From contig JBITNC010000001.1 of NCBI GenBank assembly GCA_050084985.1, positions 23,002,001-23,066,000 of the forward strand: 64,000 nt of DNA, written 5' to 3'. A program made the translations under genes and the position numbers. The notes under the pieces were generated by a model. It was not told the DNA's origin. It saw only the letters and a program-made list of their open reading frames with translations, and searched no databases. This stretch comes from Nageia nagi (Eukaryota; Pinophyta). Positions 21,159 through 34,879 of the stretch are shown here, in pieces. Position 1 is the stretch's first letter. Each line of letters begins with the position of its first letter.

Positions 21159-23357
21159 TGTCCATCATATTACTTTATGACACACAAAATTCAGCAAGAT
21201 TTCCAATGATATGATAATTAGGTGGCATTTTTTTTAATTTAGGATGGAGGCATTACTTTTGAATTTTTATTTTGATCTTTTTAAAATGGTGAGAGGGTAT
21301 TTTTATGATTTTATTATAGGGAGAGATAGCTATGTTGAGTGATCATAGATTAGTTCACATTTTAAATTCTAGCTAGCTTTTCCAATAATTCAGATAGGAG
21401 AAGAAATTGATGCAAAATAAAATCTAAATTAGTTTTAGCATGCTAGATAAATTTGTTTATTTGGATATAGAATTAGCTTATGGTAACAAGTAAATTATAT
21501 TCTTATGATTATAAGTAGAGATTCATGCAGGTATTTTTAATTTTTAAAAGGATAATCTATTAATGCTATTTGTATTATTTTGCTAAGTTTTTCATATTTT
21601 GGTTGATGTCATTATGATTAATTTGTGAAAAAAATATTATTATTATCATTTAGGGCTTTTGAAATTAAATATTGGTTTTGTTTATTGCTTAAATAAAATT
21701 ATTATATGATTTTATTTCAATTTTTTTAAGTTTTTTTGAGATAATCTTCATACATATGAACTTTGAAGATTTAAGTTGAATTTCAATGATCTTTTATTCT
21801 TTTATTTTGTTTAAACCCTTGATGATACTAAACCAATAATGTAAATATTTCTATTGTAATATTTTATGTTATAAAAAAGAAAGATAGATGCTCATAAGAT
21901 TTTTCTATAACTATAATGAACATTTGTGATAGCTTTTTTGAATCATATGTAATACCATAGAATATCATCTTTTGGAAAACCCACTGTAAATGTTTTATGC
22001 TTAAAAAAAATTGATGTTATAAAAAAATATTTTAATATAAGATTATACAAATAGAACTATCATGTTACATCAATAGCAAAAAGAATAAAAATTTACTTCA
22101 AAAAATATTTTTAGTGACCCACCACTTTCCTTTAGACCTGCAACTTCAAGGTCTTAAAAATGGCAATGGACTTTACTAACTTTGCACATGCATTTGTGAG
22201 ATTTTTAAAGAATTCTTTTACAAAATTTTGAAGGATTGCTAATGAGAGTGCATATTTCAAATATGCTCTTTATTTTACAATTGGATTAGATTTAGTATTT
22301 TTAATATAATTTACAATGATAGAGGGTTTATAAACTTCAAAAATTAGGGTTTTGTAATTGTTTAATTATAACTTTTTATTTTTTGGGAATTATGAAAATA
22401 AAATATGTCCATATTCTACATACAATTCTCTACAACTTAAAAAAATGATAGGTTTAGGTCAAATTATGCTTAAGAGACATGACCACTTTTTGAAACAAGA
22501 ATTGGGGCCAATAAAAAATTAATAAAAAAAATATTAATAAAAAATTACAAAAAAATATCCTCTACAATATTTAGAGTCTTAGGTATCAGTATCTAAAGGA
22601 TTTAACAAAATATTGAAATTTAGGTCCAATTATGTGTGAGGGACACAATGGGGCTATAGTCCTCAAATTGAATTTTTTAAAGAATGGATTTTAAACATAT
22701 TAGTCAAAAATTTATTTCTATGATCTGGGTATTTGAATAACTTACATATTTAAAAACTAGACTTTGAGTACTACATTTTTACCCAAGTGATCTTTTTCAA
22801 GATTTAGACTCTAAGTGATTCAAATTTTGAGATCAATTGTGATGAAACTTGAAAGTCAAGGAAAACACTTCCACTTTTTGGAAAAAAGTGGGACTCATCT
22901 TCTTGCACTTAACCCAAGGTACTTGTATAGTCCTCAAAATAAATTTTTTAAAGAGTGGGATTTAAATCATAAATTTATTTCTATGATTTAGGTATTCATA
23001 CAAATGCAACCTCATGGATTAAACAATAATAGTCATCCAACAAGATCAATTCACTAAATGCAATACACAATAGTAGTATTCCAACAATATTAATTCACTA
23101 AATGTATGAGTGAGTTATCAATATCGATAATATTATCATTCTTGTCATCTCTTACAATATGCAACAATATTGGTTGGCATCCATTAAGATAATTTTTTTT
23201 TGTGCAATGCCAAACAAAAGAAGTAGTCTACAATACCAATTCACCTTCCTCAATATTATGAAAATATATATCAAATTGGATTCAATCAAGAAAAAATGAC
23301 ATCTTTCCTTTATTTATTAAAAAAAATAAATAGTACTACAATAATATTCTATTATTA
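21159..23357. other. A/T-rich region without recognisable genes
   Basis: No coding pattern was found on either strand. Weak internal direct repeats are present: a segment containing GAATTTTTTAAAGAATGG (about 22667) recurs as AATTTTTTAAAGAGTGGG (about 22944), and CAATTCACTAAATGCAATAC-like phrases recur near 23050-23105. It is probably very old repeat sequence. Confidence 0.6.
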
Positions 23358-24490
23358 TTAATTCTATGATAGACATGTATGCAAAATATGGGAGAATACA
23401 GAAGGTTTAGTGATTATCTAACAAGTTATATGTTGTAGATATAATTGCATGGACTACAATTATATACATGTATGTTTTACTATATGTGTATGAAAAATGT
23501 AGAAGAACACATAAAATCTAGGAAATTATTCGATAATATGAATGATGCAAATACAATTTCATGATAGATATGCATGCAATTTATGTAGAAGAATACATAA
23601 TAACATGGGTTAGTCTTATTGCATTATTCCTCATATGATGTTGAAGATATGTCTTTAATACAATATGGTGAGCTCATTTCAAACAATGTAAAACTCCAAA
23701 ACCCTAGTTCATTCTCACATTTCACTCAGTCAACCCTGAAACCCCAACCAAAGGAGGTTTGGAGAACCTACATGATAATATTTCTTACAACAAATCTAAT
23801 CGATCTATAAAAGTAAGTAGTTAAAATCCTATTTTTATTGTATTTGCATGATTTATAGTTGATGAAACCTAACAACATAGCCTTTGTATGTGTTTTACTT
23901 GAAAGAAACCACATAGGTATACTATTGTTCTTTATTGCATATGGTGTATTGATCTTGTTTTTTTCTTTTGGTGAATGGATCTTGTAGGAATACTACTTTT
24001 ATTTATTCCATTCCTTGTGTATTCTAATATATTTTGCATACATGTATATAATATCATTCTCAATGAAAATATTTTGCATACAACTATGTATACAATGTCA
24101 ACCTTGAAGTATGTGATAATTACCATTCTACAACAACATTTTCATGGAAAGCAAATTATGCTATAATTATTTGATAATATGCATGGTGCAAACACAATCC
24201 CATGGACTATAAATGATTGGAGGATGTGCAATTCATGGAAATAACAAGGATGCCCTTAAACTCTTTGATCCAATGAAGTACTTAGGAACCATCCATAACA
24301 ACATAATATTTATATGCACTAACTACTTGCATGCAAGTTTAATGTATCAGGGTTGTAAATACTTTGATATCATGAGTAACTCTTATTATATTATCCTAGG
24401 TATGAATCATTATACATGTATTGCTTACTTTCTAATTTGTAATTTAAATATAGTTTCATGGACTACAAATGATGCAAGAATCATCTAAAA
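23358..24490 (+). pseudogene. Pentatricopeptide-repeat (PPR, PLS class) gene fragment
   Basis: Several plus-strand patches read as PPR motifs: 'MIDMYAKYGRIQKV' at about 23367, an 'LFDNMNDANTIS'-like patch near 23540, and 'MIGGCAIHGNNKDALKLFD' from 24213, followed by 'YQGCKYFDIMSNSYYII'. These are characteristic of PLS-type PPR proteins of land plants, which bind organellar RNA for editing or processing. The patches are separated by A/T-rich, non-coding stretches and stops, and no full protein remains. I cannot name the gene. Confidence 0.7.
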
Positions 24491-26617
24491 AGATACATAT
24501 TGCAAATACAATTGATGTACAAATAGTTACTAAATTAATCATTTTCCATTGAATAACATTTGAAGTACTCTATGAAATTCCTCTCCTCCTTAAATTCATT
24601 TTAGAAATCCTCAATAAGTATCATTACTAATTCTATTGTGCATGTGGCATACATAATTTATTCCAACCTAGAGAACATCCTCCTACCCACATCTATAGAA
24701 GATCATACTTCTAAATATTTTTCAGCCATGGTTTATGAACATGCCATAAATATAGTAGATCCTTATTGTTGAACATTTTTACGTTTCATTCATTAATTTA
24801 ATATTAATATTGAAAACTATGAACTAAAAATTAAGATTGAAAACTATGAATTGAACTTAACAACTTATACTTCTTCACTTCTATTTAAGATATAGGATCA
24901 TCTATTATGAAGGTATTTAACTTCCAATCAGGTTTAAATTTTTTTACCTCAATCATGTAATATTTACAAATATTCTTACATATCCTCTACTTGATTAAGT
25001 TTAGAAATCACCCATGCAACTAGTATACCATTCTCATGACCATAATAAATAAATAATATGGATTTGGTACTGCAATTAATAATAATTTTGTTAGGATATG
25101 CTTGAATATGTAAAGTTGTACATTTAAAAGAAAATAAGGAAAACTATTTACCATATTTTTTAGTATTATATGTGGATTCCATTGCAATCATATTATTGTA
25201 CAAATATGTTATAATATTCTCCAACATTGAGGAAGTTAGCATCTCTAAAATAAAACCCTAAAGCCTCTCCATTGGTCGATGATAAATAAATAAAAACAAT
25301 TATTCTATTGAAACCAAAAAATAATGATTTATGAATCATTATGATATTTTTGCACCTTCATATTTTGGATCTTACTCAATATATATAGCATATCTTTCCT
25401 CATGAAATAATTATCTTGAAGTGTTAGCAAGTTACCCCACAACTATCTTAAGAACTACCCATCACAAATTCAATAAACAAGTGTAATTATACTTAAGAAT
25501 ATCTTAATCATTGATACTATTTCAAATGATAAACATGGTACAAACATTGACCTCCCATCATTTGATGGATCATTGACACCATGGCAATGAATTCCATTTA
25601 AATCCACATGATTGAAATTATTATATGTTATAAAGGAAATATCAATGTTATATTCACATACATGAACATAATAATGATAATTACATCCTCTCAATTGGAT
25701 AAAGTACTTCATTTTATGGAGTATGAACATTCCTCTTATCTTCGATGGCATATGAGTACCAATAATTGAAATTCCACACTAATAGAATATTTGATAAATG
25801 TATAATACTTTCAATAAATTCAAAAAGTAAAGTTTGTATTTGAAAACTAAACTTAAATTTTTGCTTATTTGTAATAATGATTCCTTTGTTGGATTCTTGG
25901 TATTACTTTTGACATGAATTTTGTTAACATTTTTTTCACACAAAATTGTATTGTATGTATACTTTATTTTATCCCCCCTTTTTGAAATCCTCCAATCTAC
26001 AAAGAGTTATTATTGTGATCAAATATATCTTAATACTTTTTGGATAATGAAATTTAGTCTATGACTTGACGTTATGAGAAAAAATATCTTTCTTATGTAT
26101 TTGTTGGGCAAAGAATTTGAATTTCTCATCCCCCTTCTTACCCTTCACCATTCTAGTATATGTAATGCACTTTTATATAATGATTATTCTCAAACAATTT
26201 TAAGATATAAAATAATACATAAATTAAATATACTTACACTCTTTGATCTAATAAGGCACTTTGAACATAATAGTAACAAGGTATTCCTAGGCCTTGTGTA
26301 TTCTTGTACATTTTGTATACATATCTATCACAACATAATATTGTTGGATATTGGATAAAATGTTATTGTAAGAGATACCAACCAATATTATTGCATAATA
26401 TCAAGGATCACATGAATGATAATACTATCAGTTATTGAAAACTTTACTCATGCTATTAAAGTATTTACAACTTCATCGATTGAACTTGCATAGTTGCATG
26501 CAAATAGAACACATAAAAGGGTTATGTTGTAGGAAATATTTATGTAGGTATTCTAGTGCTCTATTAGTGTTATATTTTCAAGGTTAATTGAGTGAAATGA
26601 GAATGAACTAAGGTTTC
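24491..26617. other. A/T-rich region, no convincing gene
   Basis: Open frames of 80-95 codons exist (plus 26074-26358, minus 25470-25751) but lack any motif I recognise and have unusual composition. A phrase ACTCATGCTATTAAAGTATT near 26449 recurs at about 34845, on the other side of Gypsy II. This suggests the flanks belong to related or duplicated sequence. Confidence 0.5.
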
Positions 26618-27241
26618 TGTAGACTAAAAACAATACATGAATAATAAATAGAAGCACTTATTTTTTACAATGTAATATTGAAGCACATATTAGAAATATG
26701 ACATTATTATGAACATGATAAATGATATATATTTTTTAGATTCACATCTATATGAAATAATAAGAATTATACATCAATCATAATAACATACTATAAGACA
26801 CAAAGTTGTTAAAAACCTTGGAGAAGCATGTTGTTAATAGCCCGAAATATGTAAATCCATAAGCAAAAATAAAAATGCATGCAATAAGATGAAGGGTGTA
26901 TAAAATCTAAGAATGGATGGTGTTAAAAATTACCTTTATTGGTTAGATCAAATTATATTGTATGTTCTAATGTTTTTCTCAAGCTATCCAATCATGCCCT
27001 ATTATTTTTACTTTGATATCCTTTTACAATAATATTTTGATCCTCTTTGATTCTTAGGAACATTGCATATTACATCATTTGTGGTATCTTTCTTGATATT
27101 TGACACCTCTTACATTATACAATGGTCCATTACATTGATTACATTTTCTTAGGTATATTTTTCCCCTTTTTACAATAAATATTCCTTGATGCTATAAAAT
27201 GAATTATTTAATAAAAGGAAATTCATTTTTAGTCATCTACA
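26618..27241 (-). repeat. 3' LTR of Gypsy II
   Basis: In the minus sense it starts TGTAGATGAC and ends TTAGTCTACA. It aligns over its whole length with 34127-34750, with many substitutions, mostly transitions by eye. Confidence 0.85.
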
Positions 27242-28100
27242 TTTTGCCCCTCTTTGGAGGTGTGATTGAAGAAATGAGATTACATATCCAAATAAGAATT
27301 ATAGATTTTTTTTAAAAAAAAATTTGAACTCTTTATCTATCACTGCCATTTAAAGATGAGGGTCCTTTTCTACCCCCTTTTTGATATGGTTTTCCTAGGA
27401 AAACTCCTTGAATGGTGCAACCAAGATAAAAACCTAAAGAATTATATCTTCTTGCCTTTTGTACTATCCAACCATGAATTTAACTACTCCTTTTATTTTC
27501 AATACTCTAGAGTCTAATGTTCTAACATCCATTCATTGATACAAAGGTGGTCCCTTGATTTCATCTCTCAATTATTTGATATGAATGCTACTGATGACGT
27601 GTAAACAATTAAAACATTGATAACAACATGAATTTTGCTTCATTTTCTTTCCTTAATTTGATGTAGGTACCTACAAAAAGTGTTAAGCATACCCTACATA
27701 AAAATAGTTTGGGTATATAGTGAGGTGCATTTTCTATTGATGATAAGTCAATGTCAACAATCTACTTATGATTGCATTATTGATTTATCTTTTAAGTGAG
27801 TAAACTCTCACTGGCTATAATGATAGCTATCGTTGGTCATACATTTCATATATATGATCTTGAGATACTATGTTTTTTATGATTCCAAGAAAAAATATGT
27901 GGACACACATCAAGTTGCGTCATCAATTGAGTATGAATCAATATCAATATCTTGCTCATAGCTATATCATTAGTTTAACTTTTAAGTGAGTGAACTCTCA
28001 CTAGTCATATTGATGGCCATTGATAAACTAGCATTTTTATATCCATGGTCTAAAAATATTATACTATATTTTTTTACACTAATAACAATGTACAAAAAGT
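27242..28100 (-). other. Gypsy II region between integrase and 3' LTR
   Basis: No coding pattern. It includes the polypurine tract at its upper-sense end and an imperfect direct repeat of about 120 bp (about 27745-27860 and 27930-28040) sharing TTTTAAGTGAGT(A/G)AACTCTCAC. Confidence 0.6.
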
Positions 28101-29160
28101 AATGCACTTTGTTAACAACTTTTAACAATCAAATAAATTATAGAAATAAAAATAGAATATAAAGTACATGTACCTTGCATAAGATATTCATTATTTTACA
28201 AGGTACGAAGCCTTTGTCTTATACCAAAAAGTGTTGAAAATAGATGGCATTGAAGGTTTTGGGTTCTTCTCTATCATCCATGGATGATAACTTATAAGCT
28301 CTTGATCCTGTTGCTTCAATGACAACAAATGGGCTATAAACTACTTAAAATGGTTTTTCCCTAGTGGCTATTCTAGTACATGTTCTGTTTGCCCAAAGTC
28401 CATAAGGTAACTATTCATGCCAATTTGCTTTGTATCCATCCCAAATGTTTTTCAAAATATTTTTTATAGTTTTATTTTTATGCTCTTGCTTAACAATACT
28501 CTTGAGGATAATATACCAAAGAAAATGTTTGAGTAATATGAAACTTTTTGCAAAAGGGTTTAATATTTTTACCTTTAAAATTTGGCCCATTATCCATGGT
28601 CAATATTTGTGGTACTCTAACCCTTGTGATGATGTTTTCAACCAAGAAGGATGTGATTTTATCTTATGTTACTCATTTCATTAGAATAGGTTCAACCCAC
28701 TTTGTAGTAAACTCTATAGCTAATGATGAATTTGTGACTTTCCCTTGAATGTAGATTAATAAGCCCAATCAAGTCTATGCACCAAGTTGCAAATAGCCAT
28801 GGTGAATCTATGGATTTAAACTCTTGAGTTGGTTATTTTTCTAAATTTGAATGCTTTTGATATTACAAAAAACTCTTAACATGATTCTTGCAATCCTCAT
28901 CCATTGTAGGTCAATAATAACCAATTCACAAAAGCTTGATGTACAATGCTTTTTCAAATAAGTGACCTCCATACAACCCATTATATGCTTGTTCTAATAC
29001 TATTATTATTTCATGTTGTGTTAAATATCTCAAAAGAGCTCCATCAAATGACCTTTTATACAAAACTTGACCAATAATCACATACTTGATAGCTATTCTC
29101 TTTAGTGTAACTCTTTCATTTATATCATAATTCTTTGAAATTTTTTGATCTTTCAAATAT
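28101..29160 (-). pseudogene. Gypsy II integrase
   Basis: The frame 28926-29156 holds 'YNGLYGGHLFEKAL', the His part of the H2C2 zinc region. Further on, 'ILTMDNGPNFKGK' near 28600 is the second catalytic Asp region of the core. Stops and frame changes are frequent, and the Glu region is hard to read. The open plus-strand frames here (28430-28748) are shadows. Confidence 0.75.
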
Positions 29161-29189
29161 TTGTAAATATTAACATACCATTTTTTAGG

Positions 29190-29790
29190 ATCATTTTATA
29201 GAGAAAGAAGGTACATATGTACTTCATTGAGTTGATCAAAGTAAGAAGGTGTATCAAGCTTTCTAATCTGGAGGATAGTTTCTTCCTCTTCTATGTTAAT
29301 TAGTTCTAATGAAGCTGCACTTGCCATTGCATATGCATACATGTTGTTAGTTCTTGGAATATTTTGAATATTGTACCTATCAAAATCATTAAGCATTTTA
29401 GTAACCACTATCTTATATGCTTTCAATTTTTCATCTTTTATATTTTATATATAATTAACTTAATTTAAAACAAGTTGTGAATTACCATATATTTCCAAAT
29501 CTTTTATTTTTTAGAGCCACAACTTGTTTCTAACCCAAAATCTAATCTTCATATTATTCCATGTTATTAGTGCAATCAAAGCCAAGTTTATATGCCATAG
29601 GGATTACCTCATTGGAAGGTGACACTAGAAAAATACCTACACATGTACCATAAGTACATGTCAATCCATCAAAATACAACATCCAAGTTGTAGGTTCATC
29701 CTCCATGTAACAAATAAACTCATATGAGAAAACCATGTTTTCACCATCACGTTGTTGATAATGTTCATACAATGTTGCACACTATTGACA
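29190..29790 (-). pseudogene. Gypsy II additional RNase H domain (aRH), after the native RNase H
   Basis: The frame 29554-29772 has 'LYFDGLTCTYGTCVGIFLVS', the first catalytic Asp region of a second RNase H, with 'FDCTNNME' leading into the Glu position. The frame 29196-29426 contains the end of the domain, 'MLNDFDRYNIQNIPRTNN', with the Asp of the usual N-x-x-A-D-A-M-A changed to Tyr ('MYAYAMASAAS'). It lies between native RNase H and integrase, the ordinary Tat arrangement. Confidence 0.8.
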
Positions 29791-29899
29791 ACATGAATCC
29801 TCATCATATTTTTTTGAAACATTTTTGTGGACCACTATACCATCATTCTAGGGAAATTATACTATTAAGTCTATAATTGCTTGTTCTTTCATAGACTTT

Positions 29900-30260
29900 T
29901 GCTTCACCACATTGATGTCAAACTCTTATAGCAATATCAAACACTTAGCTACCCTTACTAACAAATGTTACTTTGCTACAAGGTATTTCATTGGATTAAC
30001 TGGGCTAACAACATATGTAGTACATAATAAAAGATAATGCATAAGTTTTTCTGTAGCAAAAATAATACCAAAGTAAAGCTTTTCCATAGGGGCATATCTT
30101 ATTTCATAATCTAGGAGAGTTTTCCTAAGATAGTATATTGTTCTTTCTTTATTTTCATCATCGTTCTGACACAACATTTTCCCCAAGATATATAATGTGG
30201 CTGATATATAAAGATATGCTTCTTTTTTAAAATCCATAGGCACTAAAATATGAGAATTTA
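29900..30260 (-). pseudogene. Gypsy II native RNase H
   Basis: The frame 29968-30243 reads 'EAYLYISATLYILGKMLCQN', 'IYYLRKTLLDYEIRYAPMEK' and 'MHYLLLCTTYVVSP', the classical Ty3/Gypsy RNase H succession. It is open for 91 codons. Confidence 0.85.
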
Positions 30261-30299
30261 GTAAATACTATTTTATATCTTCAAATGTTTTTTTGACAC

Positions 30300-31080
30300 T
30301 TATCATCCCATACAAACTTAACATCATTTTTTAATTAATGAGTAAATGGTCTACATTTATCCCCAAGCTGAGAAATGAACCTTCTTATCAAATTTATCTT
30401 CCCTTGAAGACTTCATAACTATTTGAAATTCTTTGGAGTTGGCATACTCATTATAGATTTTACTTTTATAGGATCTACCTCAATAACCCTTTTTGAAACC
30501 ATGAAAACAAGTAATTTTCTTGAAGTAACATCAAAAGTATATTTAATTCATTCTAATCTTATACTTTTTGAGAATGCGAAATACATCTTTAAGGAGCTCC
30601 AAATGATTTTTGCCTTGCTTTGATTTGACAAAAATATCATCAATATATGAATATGCTCATGGAACATAGACACCATAGCTCTTTGATAAGTAGCACCTAC
30701 ATTTTTCAATCCAAAGGGCATAACCTTTCAACAAAAAGTTTTCCAAGTTGTAGTGAAAGCAGCCTTATGTTGGTCATTTTAATTGATTAAAAATTGATTA
30801 TATCCTAAAACTCCATCCATAAAAGATAAAGTATCATTACTAACAATAGTATCCATAATCATATCAATATTTGGTAATGAAAAATCATCTTTTGTACAAG
30901 CATTATTGATATCATGAAAATCAGTACAAACTCTTATCTCTCCAGTAGGTTTAGTAACAAGAATAATATTAACCATCCATATTGAATAGTCTATTGGTTT
31001 AATGAAAAACATTCAAATATTTTTTGAATTCTTTCTTGTCCAATAATGCCTTATAAGGATGCATATTTCTTGGTTTCTAT
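30300..31080 (-). pseudogene. Gypsy II reverse transcriptase
   Basis: The frame 30779-31012 shows 'NIILVTKPTGEIRVCTDF' and 'SFMDGVLGYNQFLIN'. The catalytic motif appears as Y-I-D-D at 30636-30647, followed by 'IFVKSKQGKNHLELL'. Frame breaks lie between these blocks. The F-M-D-G and YxDD positions needed for catalysis are kept. Confidence 0.85.
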
Positions 31081-32029
31081 TTAATAGGCTTAGCTCCTTC
31101 ATTAAGTTGTAAATTATGCATAACAAAAGAGGGATCTAAATCAAACATATCAGTACAAGACTATGCAAAATTCTTATGATTTTCAATAAACTTATTTTTA
31201 TACCTTTCTTGCTGAGGTGTTGGAAGGGAAGCTCCAACATTTATCAACCTCTCCTCATCACTTGTTTCAATGTTGAAATATGTTCATTCTTCAATTTGGA
31301 ATGCTAATTTGTCTTTTTTTTTTGCAATAATGAATGTAATGCTTCCAATCTCTGAATGTCACTTGTATCATCATCTTCTTGATGAACTTGAAATACTTCA
31401 TTAAAATTTATCTCTTGTCCAAAATACCCATACTCACCAAGAATGTAGCTTATTTGTTGTTTCTTATTTAATTTAGGCAATTGTTAATGTGCCCCCATGT
31501 ATTTTAAGATATCATCATCAATATTAAAGCAATCAAACTCAAGTGTTATAGTATCATCAAGCTATAAATATTCATCAATATCATTAAAAACTTTAATTAC
31601 ATTGCATTATTCTAAAAACTTGATAGGTCCCATAGCGTGTTTCCTATTCTAATCATTACCCAATCCATTGTTAGTTTCTTGAGCTCCTAAATTAATAGGA
31701 AAAGAAGAATACCCTATTTTGCTTTTCCTAAACTCCTTCCTTTACAATTGCAATTTTTTGTCATGTATTTATGTACAAAAGGAGATGGAAAATTTTTACC
31801 TATTGTGTTTGTCATTTGATCATTCATTGATTCAATTGGGTTGGAAGATATCATTTCTGTAGAGCAAGAACCACCATCTTCTTCACTATTTTCATGTTAT
31901 TGATAGCATGCAAATAGTATTCAATGATGTTCATAGCCCTCAATACTAACTATTTTTTTATCACCATAAATCTTTAACAAACATTAACAAATCAAAATTA
32001 TTAATTTTGTACAATCCCATTCCTTTCTC

Positions 32030-32620
32030 TACAATCTAAAGTTGTTTTTCTATTTTTACCATTCCCAAGTCTACTTTAAAAGGTACAATTTCATATCTAG
32101 GATAAGTCATGAAAAATTCTTCCATTTTTGCCACATTGCTTAAGGCATATGGTTCTGGATCATCTATTATTATATGTACCTCACCTTGATATTCAAATTT
32201 CAACTTGCCATGTATTGTTGATGGTACTACATCCATATCATTAAGCCAAGGTCTTCCCAATAATAGGTTAGAAGACAATTTTGAATCCACAACCTAAAAT
32301 TGAGTTTCAACCATTCTAACCCCTATTGTGATCAAAATTGTAGCTATTCCAAGTGGCCTTTTTGTTGAACTATCATATGTTGTAATTCAGCATGTGGCTT
32401 CTTATAAAGGAGGTATCTTTACACCTTTCTCTTGAAGTTGTATAAAATATTTAGAAGAACACACATTAACAGTTGATCCATTGTCTACCATTATTCTTTT
32501 TATTTTCCATCCCTCTATCATAGGTGTGATGTACAAGAATAAACATTCAACAAAAATTTCTTTACTATATTTTTTAGACTTGTAAATTAAATTTCATCGC
32601 ATTCCTTAACAGACCTAATC
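32030..32620 (-). pseudogene. Gypsy II aspartic protease
   Basis: The active-site loop reads I-M-V-D-N-G-S-T-V-N near 32463-32492 (D-N-G instead of D-S-G, common in Tat elements). The second half (32036-32290) carries 'SNLLLGRPWLNDMDVVPSTI', the standard LLGRPWL motif. Between them are three or more stops. Confidence 0.82.
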
Positions 32621-34107
32621 TTTTCTAAAAATATAGTAGTAATCATATTGGTGGGAATGGTTTCATTTTTGAATAAAGCATATAATATCTCTCGATATTT
32701 TTTACATGTGGGTATGATATCATACAGTCTCATCTTAGCAAGAGTAGTTTTCAATTTCTTGATCATGCTATAAGCTTTAGGATCAAGAAGAACACTTACT
32801 TGTTCAGTAGTAACCTAATTTAGAATGTTCCTTGGATGCCTCCTTCTTAATGCAACACAAACATTTCTATTCATTAAAACTATGTTCAATGCAACCTTTG
32901 GATCTAAAGCATTTTGATTAATTTCATATTTCCCTTGTGCAATAAGGTCCAAAATTGTAGCTTCTAATGCTTTACAAAACTTTGTATAATGCCTCTTTTT
33001 TTATTATAAGCATAATAAGCCTTAGAATTTTCCATTGAAATACTATCATCTTCTAATTTTCTCTCTAATGATTGCAATAAATCCTTCTTAAGCAGATCTC
33101 TCAAAATAAAACTTGGTTGAATTGGAAATGTATACCTTTTATCCCTTGTTGTGATTGATCTTGTTAATATAGGGTAGGAGCAAGTGCAGGTGCATCAATC
33201 ATATTTACTATCTTTTCCTCCTTCTTGGTGTATATCTTATGATTCTCCTTAATGTAAGAAGTATATATATACTTGGGATCTCCTAACTCAAGAAAAATAT
33301 TTCCTTTTTCTAAAAATTCTTTTACCAATACCCCAAATCTAATACCTTTCTTAGCTAGAGCATGCAAATCAATAATTTTTAAATCAGAATCTTTTAATAT
33401 ACCATAAATTTCTTTGTCATATAATTTTCTATGAATAGATTTTCATACCTTTTTGAATCTCTAAATATACTTTTCTAGGATTTTATTGCTTCCTTAGTGG
33501 AGGGCACACAATTTTGTAATAATTCCTTACACTTTGATATTATGCTTGTATTGATTATGAATACTCATACTAATGAATTGAATGAATCTATGGATCCCTT
33601 TGAAAAATTATAGAACCATTGGCTAGCATCACCTTTCAAACTCCTTAGGAAAAATATTACCATCATTTTCACCTTCTATCCCAGTTTCAGTAAGCACTCC
33701 TCCTGAAAGCTAATAAGATGTTTCTTTAGGTCTTGATTGCACTAAACATATAGAACTTTGGGGCCTTATGATCAAGTGGTGGGGAATAATTATGGATATC
33801 ATCCAATAAGGGTGCGGTGAATACACCATTATAATCTTCCTCTCTTTGCTAGGATATCTTACTATTATCAAGATTATTTACCCTTGTAACTAAATTTGGA
33901 TCTATAGCTGATTATGAATTACTAACTAAGCTTTGCATCACAACCACTTTCTTGGCTAAGTATTGTACTATCTTGGCTAACTATGTTACAATTTATTCTA
34001 TTTTCATGCTAATAACAATGCAATAATAATGTTTGCATGATATCAACAACATTAATTCTTCATAGAAATCTTGCAAGATCTCATTGGTAGGGAAAGATGA
34101 ATCAAAA
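32621..34107 (-). pseudogene. Gypsy II gag and 5' leader
   Basis: Short minus frames (for example 33164-33367, 'MHALAKKGIRFGVLVKEFLE') lie where gag is expected. Clear landmark motifs are not preserved, so only the position and continuity support the call. A candidate primer-binding site, TGGTGAACGTAATTG in the minus sense (about 34108-34122), lies just inside the 5' LTR. I do not recognise its tRNA. Confidence 0.55.
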
Positions 34108-34126
34108 CAATTACGTTCACCAAAAA

Positions 34127-34750
34127 TATAGACTAAAAATAATGCATAAATAATAAATCAAAGCACTATTTTTCTAGAATGTAATATTGAAGCATAAATA
34201 AGAAATATGACATCATTACAAGCATGATAAATGAGATGTCTTCATCAGATTCGTATCTATATGAAATAATAACAATTATACATCAATCAAAACAAAATAC
34301 TATGAGACACAAATGTTGTTAACAGCCTTGGAGAATGATACCATTAACAATATGAAATATGCAGATCCATAAGTAGAAATTAAAATGCATAGAATAGGAT
34401 GAAGGTATAGCAAATCTAAGAATGGGTGGTGTTACAAAACACCTTTATCAATCAGATCAAATGATATTACATGTTCTAATATTTTTCTTAGGCTCTCCAC
34501 TCATGTGCCATTATATTCCCTTTGATATCCTTTTATAACAATGTTTTGATCCTCTTTAATTCTTGGGATCATTGCATATTACATCATTTATGGTGTCTTT
34601 CTTGATATTCAATACCTCTTACATCATATAATCATCCATTACATTGATTACATTACCTTGGGTATATTTTTCCTCTTCTTACAGTAAATATTCCTTGATG
34701 CTATATAATGAATTGTTTAATACAAAGAAATTCATTTTTAGGCATCTATA
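34127..34750 (-). repeat. 5' LTR of Gypsy II
   Basis: It has the same length (624 bp) as the 3' LTR. The inner end shows TATAGAC on the plus strand where the partner has TGTAGAC, one change in the terminal dinucleotide. Confidence 0.85.
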
Positions 34751-34879
34751 GTTTTAGAGTTTTACATAGTTTGAAATGAGCCTATTGACCTCCATGAATA
34801 ACTCATCCTCGATGTCATAACAATAATAATACAATAAGATTCACTCATGCTATTAGAGTATTTACAACACTCCCTTTTT

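Larger units (their letters stand above)
26618..34750 (-). mobile_element. Gypsy II: degenerate minus-strand Gypsy element (Tat type)
   Basis: Two 624-bp LTRs (26618-27241 and 34127-34750) bracket an internal region with, in the minus direction, gag, protease, RT, native RNase H, second RNase H and integrase. That is the order gag-PR-RT-RH-aRH-IN, known from Tat elements. The flanking pentamers are GTTTC (26613-26617) and GTTTT (34751-34755), a target duplication with one change. A polypurine tract (AAAGAGGGGCAAAA in the minus sense, about 27242-27255) abuts the 3' LTR. Its LTRs are more diverged than those of Copia III, so it is older. All frames are interrupted. Confidence 0.88.

Noticed and set aside
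25470-25751. Minus-strand 93-codon open frame as a gene
   Set aside because: No motif, no promoter or splice context, and composition like the flanking A/T-rich DNA.
28430-28748. Plus-strand open frames of 66-84 codons
   Set aside because: They overlap the minus-strand integrase of Gypsy II and contain no motif of their own.
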